Below are positions 1 through 12,000 of a stretch of DNA of 64,000 nucleotides, piece by piece. A program made the translations under genes and the position numbers. This DNA comes from Halisarca cf. caerulea (taxonomy: Eukaryota; Porifera; Demospongiae; Chondrillida; Halisarcidae), in assembly GCA_963170055.1 (NCBI GenBank), contig CAUJGJ010000030.1:383501-447500 (forward strand), read 5' to 3'. The notes beneath the pieces are model-generated. The model worked only from the letters and a program-made list of their open reading frames with translations, did not search any database and was not told the DNA's origin. Positions within the stretch are counted from its first letter, which is position 1. Each line of letters opens with the position of its first letter.

Positions 1-3000
1 GTAGAGTGCGCAGATGCATGGAATTGTAAGCCTACCAGCCCCACATACATCAGCTTGCTGTGACTGAGCACTCACTGGTAAAAATCCATCAAATTCCTCA
101 GGGAAACTTTTCATAGCCAACAAAAGATCCAATCTTTTTGGTAACAGCGGAACTTTAATCAACTACAGGAACAAATAAACAAATTAATGATTCATATTAT
201 AAAGGTGTATGAAAACCATTTTAAAAAGGTAAAAGGATGTAAGATTGACACAGGATCGTGTAAAAAGACATTATCAAAAAACGATTCTCCAAAAACACTT
301 GGAACAAGGGTAAGTTGCAAAACAGGTACAGGGCCAGGTGGGCAAAGGGCAAAACAGGGATAGGGCTAGACGAGCATAGGGCTACACAAACATGAGGCTA
401 GACGGAGAACTGACAATGCATGGATAAAAAATAGGTAAAAGCCAACATACTTCACATATGAAACGATCTGATTCAGGTAGCTCCTCCTTTTTGCCTTTAA
501 ACTTGTTGAAAAGTTCAATTTCATCGTCACTGGGTTGATACCTTCACATACACAAGATGAGAGCTTATGCAGACCAAGAACACAAATGATAAAGAAGAAA
601 AAGTCACTGTACCTCTTCAAATTAAGAACAGTCTCGAGGTCCAGGCTCCCCTCTCCGTCCACTACATTGAGCTTCTTGACTAATTTACTAACCTCCAAAT
701 GACCAGCAGTGAGGAATATACCTAGAGAACAGTAGGATTTCAGAAATGAAGGTAGTGGCTACTCATACTTACAAGTGGCTGCCAATAAGTACATATACAG
801 TACATAAACACGCAGTTGCACGTACATAAGTACAGTACATATTACGTACATGTGTATATAAGGACATACACACACACACACTGTGTACTGTACATGAGGA
901 TTAAAACTATAATTTGAATAATGAAGAAACGGTCAAAATGGTCAGGATCCAGACATGTGACTGCATCCAGTGCCACAGAGCAGTGAACTAGTGTGGCATA
1001 GCAACCACTCGAGACAGGTGGTTCTACAAATATATAGTGATACACAGCAGACACTGGCACTGTACAGGACGCTCCTACACAGAGTTTAGCTTTGAATTAT
1101 AAGCAAAACAATATGTGACTGGGTGAGTACATTACAAAATGCGTAATTTGCTGAGAAATTTCACCAATATTTTGAGCTTTCTTGGAATCAATAAGACTCT
1201 TCTGAATATTCTTGGGACCTGGTGGGGATAACAGTGAAATAGTACCACCAATTCAAAGAACAAACTGTGACAGTATCAACACTTGTATCCTGGTGAGTGT
1301 GCAGATTATAGGTGGATCAATGTAAAGTGTGCTGATATACAGATGACATACAGCACGGGTCACTGATATCATCGCACTCCCTAACTACAATGAAGTGTAC
1401 ATGGATACAGGATATTACATTGCAATACATTTTAGTTAAAAATGAGGTTTTAACTAAAGCAGGATGGTATTTGTGTGACTGCCCCAGCAACTGAGTATGA
1501 GCAAATATGCATCATGTCATTCCCTCAACACCTTCAATACATGCATGTACATGGTTCCAACTGACATACGCATGTACATATATACGTATATATATACAGT
1601 GGAATCTGTCTATTGTGGTCACTGTGCAATGCAGCCACCTGTCTATAACAGCCAAAAAATTTCGCCTCAATGGTGACCGCACTAGACAGGTTCCACTGTA
1701 TATGTATTATAGTACAGAAGTGAAGACTGTATAGACACATACTGTATGCACATAGCGGTGAGTTACATATTCAGTATGTCACAATTCTACTCCATTCATA
1801 ATGAGAGACTAATTCACCTTGAAGTAACCTTTCTGAGGCGGCCGTGTCAGTACCACTGAAGTTGGTCTCCAATTCTGACAAATTTAGCCTACCTGTGATA
1901 TTCTTGGTTGAGGCCCAAACTGACTTCTCCAACTACAAATATAATACAATACACCATACATACAGCATTGCTACAGGTGTGCTGTAAACACACAACAAAA
2001 CAGGGAGCTAACATTGGGATCGGGAATTTTCTTCCAGTGACAGGGTCGCATCTTCACCTTGGGTACGTGTGTCCATCGCGCAGAAAGCTCTGTGATGGAC
2101 AAGAACCAGTAGTAGTGAAATTAACTAATTCACATTTCCAGCCAGGAGCACTTACTTGATGCAATCGTTACCATTGCACCTGGTGGTGGTGGTGGAAGAG
2201 GAACACCTGACCCAGGTACAGGGGGTGGGGGAGGAATACCACCAGGTAATGGTGGTGGTGGAGGAATTCCCGCCCCGGGTAAGGGGGGTGGGGGTGGAGG
2301 TGCTAGTGGAGCAGCACCAGGTGGTAAAGGTGGAGGTGGAGGGGCACAAGGTACAGGTGAAGATGGTAGCTCTGTTGAGAGATCATTTGAAGAGATTTCA
2401 GTTAAGCCACTTGTGGAAGGTTCATGAGAACTAATTTCATCTTGTGGCTTTGATTCTGACGACTGTGTCAGTTCACTCTCCAATTGGCTGGGGTCTTCTG
2501 GGGATGGACTTCGTTCTCCTTGTGGTTTGGGTGGTGGTTCTGGAGGGGGACTTTGCTCTCCTAGTGGTTTGGGTGGTGGTTCTGGAGGGGGACTTTGCTC
2601 TCCTTGTGGTTTGGGTGGTGATTCTGGAGGGGGACTTTGCTCTCCTAGTGGTTTGGGTGGTGGTTCCAGAGGGGGACCTTGCTCTCCTAGTGGTTTGGGT
2701 GGTGGTTCAGGAGGGGGACTTTGCTCTCCTTGTGGTTTGGGTGATGGCTCAGGAGGGGGACTTCGTTCTCCTTGTGGTTTGGGTGGTGGTTCAGGAGGGG
2801 GACTTTGCTCTCCTTGTGGTTTGGGTGATGGTTCTGGAGGGGGACTTTGCTCTCCTTGTGGTTTGGGTGGTGGTTCAGGAGGGGGACTCTGTTCTCCTTG
2901 TGGTTTGGGTGGGGGTTCAGGTGGTGGACTTTGCTCTCCTTGTGGTTTGGGTGGGGGTTCAGGTGGTGGACTCTGTTCTCCTTGTGGTTCGGGTGGTGGT

Positions 3001-6000
3001 TCCATAGAATCTTCAATAGATGTTTGTGATTGAACATTCTGTCCATCCTTGCTCAGTTTGGTTTTAGACTTTGCCCTTCTTCGAGGAGGGGGGACTGGTG
3101 TTGGTGAGCCTTCCTTTATCTGCCCATTGCTTACAAGGGGCTCTGAAGCAGGGATGGTGGAACTGGCCTCACTGCTTTGATGAACACTATACAATGATTG
3201 AAAGAAAACAATACTAAAACAACAACACACAGAATAGTAATACGTAAATGCCATTACAGTGGGTATTTTTCAAGGGGTAAAATATTCGCGGTTTTTGTGG
3301 TTGTGAAGGGATACACAAAACATGTACGTACCCATGTAAGTTAGAATTCTTGCAAATTTTAATATCCTGGCATGAACCACATTTTTTTACCTTGAATAAG
3401 CCCAATTTTTAACACCCACGGAAATTTACCACCTAAAAAAGTACCCTCTGTATGGTACAATCCAATCGGTGCAAAAGTACCAAATACAAGAATTGGGTAA
3501 CCTAACAACCCTTTCGTATGTACGTATGTGCATGGACTAGTTAAATGGTACAATGTGCCTATCTCCTAAAGCAAAGGGCAATGATTATCCTAGTCTAGCC
3601 ACTAGCCCTGTACTTCTTCCTGTATGGATGAGAAGAAAGTAGGTTCTCCTTGCCCACACGTGGAGAAGTGCGGGGCTAGTGGCTGGACTATGACTGCCCA
3701 TGACTAAGGTGGCTATGCAGATAGGAGATGCCAAACACACATCCATCAATGTATGTAGGAGGTAGTATAGGAATTTGAACTCAGATGTACACTATATTAC
3801 AGTGAACAACACAGATTGTGGACTACATTCGTTGTACACACTGCTTCACCCATAACATTCTAAAACTCACTTTGCAGTGTTCTTGTCCAGTCTAAATTCC
3901 AACTCTGCTGCAATCACTTGCAGCCTGGACAGCTACAAAGGACATACAGTATTATGGTATCAGGTGTGAATGGTTCACATAAGAACACGTTAATGTAAGA
4001 GCAAGTCTGAAAGCAGATTACTGTACTTACTAGAACATCAGTGACAGATGTTCCACTCCCACCAACTTTATCAGTCAAGTTCTTCAGTTCCTACCAAAGT
4101 AGAGGCATATACAGTCTATACAGTGGATTAAACATGGTTCCCATAGCTGTAGCTGTTGCTTTGCAATACTCCCTTACCTTCTGAAAACAGGAGACAACAT
4201 CACTGTTCCCCTTGTCTCCGAGGATCAAAGGAGGCAGATCAACGGCCATTTCCTCTTCCGGTTCTACATACTTTGGAGACTGCCTCTTCTGGAACCAGGA
4301 CATAGTGAACGAGCGTCTTTGGCGGATGCCACCTTCTTTCGGAGCTCTTCTCAATGGTTGGGGAGAATGACTTGTCTTAGGAGATGAACCCATAACACAT
4401 GGTGATGATGATAACTTTGGAGAAGATAGCGGGGATTCGTTGGAAGAGACTCCGTTTAGTGAGGTCGGAGAACCTTGTTGTTCTTTGTCCACTGAAGAGC
4501 CATTCAGATCTGGTTGACTGCTCAGTTGAGTATGATATTGAACACCACCTGTTGTAGTACTTGAGCGCTTTAGTTCAGAGGTAGTTAATTCCTCCATCGA
4601 CGTGGACACTCTGTTTCTAATTCTTCCACTTGTTCGCTGGAGTGATGTACGTCGTGAAGTAAGCCCCCTCTGTTCTTTCACTACAATACAAAGACGTAAA
4701 AAAGCACAAACAAGGATGCACTATAATGCTTAGGGAATAAAGATAACATACAACACAAACACACTTCATAGTGTACCATTTTGACTGGAGCACATGTCAT
4801 GTCTAGAGAAATAGAGGACTACCTTGACTACAGACATGTCAGGTCAGGCAAGGACCAGCCATCATACCAAACTGGGGACATCACTAGTACAGAAAGATTG
4901 GCTACTTATTGAATCACCTACAAGATTGGCAGTGGCTGTATTGAAGCTGATGTGGACGGGACTGATGACAACAAATGTGGGTGGGACCGTACAATGAAAG
5001 TGATCACTGGCAGAATACGTTTAGCTCATTCAGATGTGTTGGGGTGACAGCATAGAAATAACTCAAAATAACTCTATCAACCGCACACATGTATGCATCT
5101 TGAAACAAGTTTGCAACACACAAGCTATATAGCGTCAACAACATTGCGCATGTTCAGGCTCTCACATGTTGACGTTCGTGAAGGTGAGTAGGTAGCACTC
5201 TTGTCTTCCATAGCTTCCATCATAGCCTGTTGTGTTTAGGAGAAGCAACACTATAAGGCATGTACGCACTACTTTCAAGACAAAGGATAACACTAGCATG
5301 TTATGTAGTACTGAGGGTTAGCAGTTCAGCAATAATATATGTACGTATGTACGTACATTGTGAAAGATAGCATGGATATTTGATGTTCACACACTTACTG
5401 TATAGTACACTTTGAATAAGAGTACACAACAGGATAACAACTTTTTGTACTACGAACATAAGTACACACTTGAAAACTATACATAAATGCTCCATAATGT
5501 ACATACGTACGTATGTACATACATTCATATAAGAACCAATGAATATGTAATACATGTACGCACAGTATGTACCTAGGGAAAGGAGCCCACCACAAAGGCA
5601 CTCACACACATACAGTACATGCGTACATACGTATACACATAGAAAGTGTCCTACATACGGACAATTAGATCAACAGTACATACAGATTACGACATCATCC
5701 TGTAGGGCACAGTAAATACTTACTGAATACCACGCATCTCTTTCAGACTCCACAATCTTCTTCTTGGTTCCCGTTAGTACACGAAAACTAAACAAACCAA
5801 CAAAGACCCCACACACACAATAAACACAGAAGCCACAACCTTTTGGTTACCAAGAAAATCTTACAGACCTGAACACACGATTGTTATTCAAGGTTATGAC
5901 ACTGATGCCATTGCTTTCAACTTTGAATATAGACACCTTCTCAGGATGAAGATCAATGATATTCAGCGGGTTCTATGGAGAAAGACGGAATTGATGGGAA

Positions 6001-9000
6001 GTACACTATACATAGGCGCTGTTGGATGCAATACTGATCCACACACACACACACTTCTGCACACAGCGTTTTGACACTGCTCACAAAGCAAGGAACCCAT
6101 GAAGCACAATAGGATTATGTACACAAGGAATCCAATCTATCAATTGTATTGTGAAACTGTGGCATTTCACACAATGATAGTATTGTCTGCAGTTTCTTGT
6201 ATATAATGATAATCCTACCTTTATGAATAGTGAGATACTTCTGGCATAAATGTTGTCAGCGCTCTCTTTATCCCCTATTATTTAACATTCCCTCAGTGGG
6301 TTTGGTACACCCAAACATCAGGAGATTGGATGTACACACACTGTACAGTGTACTGTATACCTGATGTGTGATGGGTGTATATCTGATGTGTGATGGGTGT
6401 ATATCAGATGTGTGATTGGTGTATATCTGATGTGTGATGGGTGTATATCTGATGTGTGATGGGTGTATATCTGATGTGTGATGGGTGTATATCAGATGTG
6501 TGATTGGTGTATATCTGATGTGTGATGGGTGTATATCAGATGTGTGATTGGTGTATATCTGATGTGTGATGGGTGTATATCTGATGTGTGATGGGCGTAT
6601 ATCTGATGTGTGATGGGTGTATATCTGATATGTGGAGATGGGTGTACATCTGATGTGTGATGGGTGTACAAATTTTGCTACACGCGTACATACATCTAGG
6701 GGTGGCTCTTGGTCTTACTAGGCCAGGATCATTGTCAAATAACATACCACAGGGACACAGGTTGTAGCAATGGTCATGACACTGCCAGCATCATAATTTT
6801 TGCCACAACCCTAAAATACAGCATACTGAGCAAAACACACTTGTACTGTGCAGAGGTGATGACTGAGGCAGGGCTGATGTACATATTGTACACTGAGCTT
6901 ACCATTCACTAAAGCACATATGCAGGAAAGTATTACAGTGGTACCTTCTTGAGATGAAGTCTTTGGCAAGGGACCACCCTCAAATGTTCGTCTTAAGGGA
7001 GTTTTAGCTTAACAGAACATAAATTGGTACTGATTGCTATCCTCGAGCCTAAAATACATTTCTTCTTATGATAAACTTCACATTAGGAGAGTTTGTCTTC
7101 AGAGGGTTCCACTGTCATCAATATTCTTAGCACATACATACATACTTGAGCCCAAGAATATACGCATGCTAGGAATTATAACTAATTCAGTATTTACTGT
7201 ACAAAACAATACTAATACTGCGTGGATCCCACTATACCCACCTACAGCGGACATGACAGCTGTGCAAATGTACTGTGTGCATAGAAACAAATGTCTACTC
7301 CTACAATATACTGTATGTATGTACACCAGCATCGCACTAGAGGCCTGCACACACATGCATGCAACAGGAGAAACCACACGTCTACAGTGACAAATACTCA
7401 CAAGCAGAAGGAAAGCATAACTCTCAAGACATGAATAATTCAGAGAAAGGGAGGGAGAGAGAAATAAAACCATTGTACCAACCTCCTTCTCATCTGGTTT
7501 GGCATAGTACAACTCCCCTTTTGTGACTTTCACGAAACGTTTTGGCCAAGCAAAAAATCCAGCATTGTGGCCTTTCTTCTCCAGCAACCCCTCCTTCAGT
7601 ACATCTTTGGTCTCAGAAGTGTTGCCCACACTGGCTGTAACCGTGGCTGCTAAGATAGCCTCAGTTTGATCTATACATGCACCAAAATACAAACATTTTC
7701 AAAGAATGAAGTTTTGATAAGTTCTAATATGTCAATTATCACAAGCCAACCCGGCCGTATTCTCACCTGCACTGTTGCCACTGCCAATGCCACTGTTGTA
7801 CTGAGAAATCCCCTTTAACAGTCTCATAATCTATGTGCGAGAGAAAACAAATGTCCATAGAAGGTGATCAAGGTCATGTTTTGACAAACGATATGTATTT
7901 TTAAACAAAATCATTTGAAAATTGAAACACACAGCAATTGCGAGCAGAAAGTGCTGGGGTTAGGCAATACAGATACTGTACACAGCATCTCGTGGAGGTC
8001 TTCTTCAAGTGATGATTACTTAGTGCTGTGCAATATACCGAATAAGTAGTAATACCGCAATGCTATTTGTGCAAAATTCTGATACGGACCAACTTTTTCC
8101 TGCACCATGATATCATGTGACACTGCGGTGTTCTCTGAGGTTGGACCAGTATTGGAAGGAGTAAACACAATATGGTATTTTTAGGACATTAATATTTATC
8201 TGAAGTGATGTATTTAAAATCTGTTGAAACAGTTACTTATGGCAGCCATGAATACGGGTGCGAAAGGTGCCTATTATGCAGCATACACGGCTGTTGTTCG
8301 TTAATGATCTTAATCTGTGTAACAAGGATTCATTTGGATGTTGTCTACAGTTTCAGCACTCAGTATACCGTGATCATAGTAATGCCGTGATAGAACGAGG
8401 GGAATATACCGAAATTGATAATTTGTGATCCCGCACAACCCTATGATTACTACACATCAGCGTCCGACTAAATAAGGTGAAGTGTAGCGATCTCATAGTC
8501 AATATAGGTTCATCTACTTCCAAACAATTGTCTCGATAATCCAGTAGCACTGTAAATGGGCATTCTCTCTGATCTGACCACATTATGGGGTACAGTCATC
8601 ATATTCAAGTGTACTTAGAGCTACTCCTAGTCCAGGATCTTGAGTCTCTGTAATGTGGCATGAGTTTGCTGCCCACGGAGTGCTGGATTATAGAGGTTTC
8701 ATGCACTGCACAATACTAACATTCACAGAAACACACACATACACATATGTAAACTTGTTCATATACTCCCGTACGTACCTGAGCTTTGTCATTTAAATCA
8801 GATTCAAATTCAAACTCGCCAACATCTGTGACAAACTCAATCACAATTCGGTTACCGTCCTACAAGGAGACATCGTAGAACATATTACACCACAATCTGA
8901 AATGCATGCAACATACGTATTACAGATGAGGACAAACCCCCATGCATGTACAGCACTCGCTGTACATGCATGTACACAAGCAAAAGACAAGGGAAGGGGA

Positions 9001-12000
9001 TAAGGAGAAGACTAATGCTCTTCTATGGCACTCCTGTAGGTCAGTGTTTTGATGAAAAAGGACATCCATGCCCAGTACACAAAAGTGAAGCTGAATTAGA
9101 TGGCATGTAAACCACATGTAAACCACATGTAAACCACATGTAAACCACATGTAAACCACCTGTAAGTCACATGTAAGCCACATGTAAGCCACATGTAAAC
9201 CACATGTAAACCACATGTAAACCACATGTAAACCACCTGTAAGTCACATGTAAGCCACATGTAAGCCACATGTAAACCACATGTAGGCCACATGTAAACC
9301 ACATGTAAACCACCTGTAAGTCACATGTAAGCCACATGTAAACCACATGTAAACCACATGTAAACCACCTGTAAGTCACATGTAAGCCACATGTAAGCCA
9401 CATGTAAGCCACATGTAAACCACATGCAGGCCACATGTAAGCCACATGTAAACCACATGTAAACCATATGTAAACCACATGTAAACCACATGTAGGCCAC
9501 ATGTAAGCCACATGTAGGCCACATGTAAACGCACAGTACAATGAGACTCACATCACTGGTGAAGCTTTGAACATTGGAGAAATCTGCAAGTTTACTTGTT
9601 TTACCTTGCTGTATGGTTTTCAGCACCTTTGCCTCAAAGTCAAACTACAGAGAAATATGACATGCATCGCATACTTAGAGCAGAGAACAAATGAATGTAC
9701 ATGTGAACTGGTACAGAATCACCAAATGTGGACGTTCAATACACTTCTGAGCACTGTAACTACCTGAAGTATAAGCCGCTGTGAAAGACGTCCTTGAGCG
9801 TACTTGTAAATGCTAAAGTTGTGGAGGACACTGGCCACAGACCTCTCTTCATACAGCCCCTGGTTCTGTGCCATTTCCATGGCTGCGTGTATGGACAGTT
9901 CTCCAGTCTAGAAAGGGAATCAAACATACAGTAATGCTACGCTCTCATCATCCCACTGGCACAGCAAGCACTGCACACAAATTGTACTGAAGACATTCAA
10001 TGATTCTAACAGGACTACATAGCAAAATGGGTGCTTCATATAATTTCAAATTACTACATCAACAACAAAGATTATATCCTCACAGATTGCAGGATTAAGG
10101 AGACCAGTCTTAGGACTAAAAGGCTATAAAATTGAATCTAGTAGCCATAAACCTTCATTGCGTGGGTGGGGGATGGGACGGACACCCTCTATGTAGAAAA
10201 TTGTGATAAATATTACACAGATACTATAGAGTACGGTAGTACTCCATATGTAGGATTGACAATGAAAAACATGGCTGCCACACATAAACAGAAATTTTAT
10301 TTTCGCCCAAAAACTAGCGATACAGTACAGTTAGAAGCATATCAAAGCGATATTGGTACATTTTGACACACTAGCTATAAGATAAAGTAGTTAAAAACCT
10401 TTGTAGACCAATCTCTTCAAAGAGCTTCGAAATCTTAGATGGCGATGTATGGCTACGCAATGCAACTGGCATTTTAAGATGATTATTCTTCTTCTCGTCT
10501 TCTTTCGAATTAGGTTACAGAGGGCCAGGAAGGGGGCAGAGGTCTCATCTTTCGCCAGTGAACTTAGATTGTTAGCGCAAAGTGCCTTTTGTAGGTTCTG
10601 AAGCAACACCTATATTTCTACAGTGAGAAAAAAATAATAGGCAAATCTCATACATTAGCCGGATCAGCCATTTTCGGATTAGCGGAATGGGTACGCGAGA
10701 CTAGGTGAATGCGTAAGTACACAAGGCCACGCGTTGGAGAACCGATGACTTCAGCGCTCTTTTGTTCAAGGCTTTGCTTCCAGCTAGCTACACTAATTTT
10801 AGTCAACTTTCTCTATTTTCCTTCTTACAAGATTTGATTGCATTCCTTCTCAACTGCCGCGAGAACCTTCTTTAACAGCCTATATTCGAGCAACAGTTAC
10901 TGCAATTTAAATGAAAAAAGTGCACGAACAAGGGTGTATAAAAACCATTTAGACATGGATGGTAAAAGGACGTAGGATTGGCACAGAACCGTGCAATAAG
11001 ATTTTACCAAAAACAATCCTCTAAAAACACTTGGAACAAGGGTAAGTTGTAAAACAGGCACAGGGCTAGGTGGGCAAAGGGCAAGACGGGTATAGGGCTA
11101 GACGAGCATAGGGCTATACATACATTAGGCTAGACGGGTATAGGGCTAGACGAGCATAGGGCTACACATACATGAGGCTAGACGGGTATAGGGCTAGACA
11201 GAGTTTAGTTGGACTGAGTGCACACTGCAAATTCCTACATCCCGCACATATGTACATATGCTAGGGGATGTAGGAATTTGTATAGGGTGCACTCAGTCCA
11301 ACTAAACTCTGTCTAGCCCTATACCCGTCTAGCCTCATGTATGTGTAGCCCTATGCTCGTCTAGCCCTATACCCGTCTAGCCTCATGTATGTATAGCCTT
11401 ATGCTTGTCTAGCCCTTTGCCCATCTTGTCCTTTGGCCACCTAGCCCTGTGCCTGTTTCACAACTTAACCTAGTTCCAAGTGTTCTTGGTAAAACCTTTT
11501 TGCATGGTTCTGTGTCAACCCTACATCCTCTAACCATTCTTAAATAGTTAGCTAGAAGGAGTTAGTGCACATTGATTTGTGTGTGATCACAGTAGACACT
11601 CTACCTCAAACTATCGGTCAGGCATTTGAAGTCATGTCACTTCCTCCAATACTATAAGTTATAGACTGACTTCCACAGACATGCCTGATGAGCATTCCTA
11701 GAATGCTTTATCCAATATGTCAAGGAAGAGTGAGTCCACAAAACAGACTAATTTTCAATTCCTTCAATTTATAATGAATTTACACCCTTTGTTCATTCTT
11801 TAAAATGCCAAAAAGACTTCATTGCAAGGAACATATCAAACCATACCTAAAATAAGCAAGTGATTTTAAGTGAAGGTGGGAGTGACAGTGGGCAAGGGGT
11901 GGGAGTGACAATGGGTACAAATATTATCATGTGTACACATACCCATACAGCAGACACTGCAAATGTACAGTAACCCGCTGAACAGTAACCCACTGAACAG

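Noticed and set aside
2444..3033. Plus-strand ORFs rich in [11 protein letters not shown] or [11 protein letters not shown]
   Set aside because: Antisense shadows of the formin proline repeat.
6361..6670. Possible CRISPR-like regular repeat arrays (also 11968-12193 and 22175-22440)
   Set aside because: Units are directly tandem without unique spacers, and the window is clearly eukaryotic.
9097..9541. Minus frames with repeated [11 protein letters not shown] motif
   Set aside because: Product of the 11-bp minisatellite beside a real formin exon; not conserved-looking and open in all frames.
10391..10609. Minus ORF of 72 codons upstream of the foldback element
   Set aside because: No splice context or family resemblance; it lies in a formin intron next to transposon remnants.
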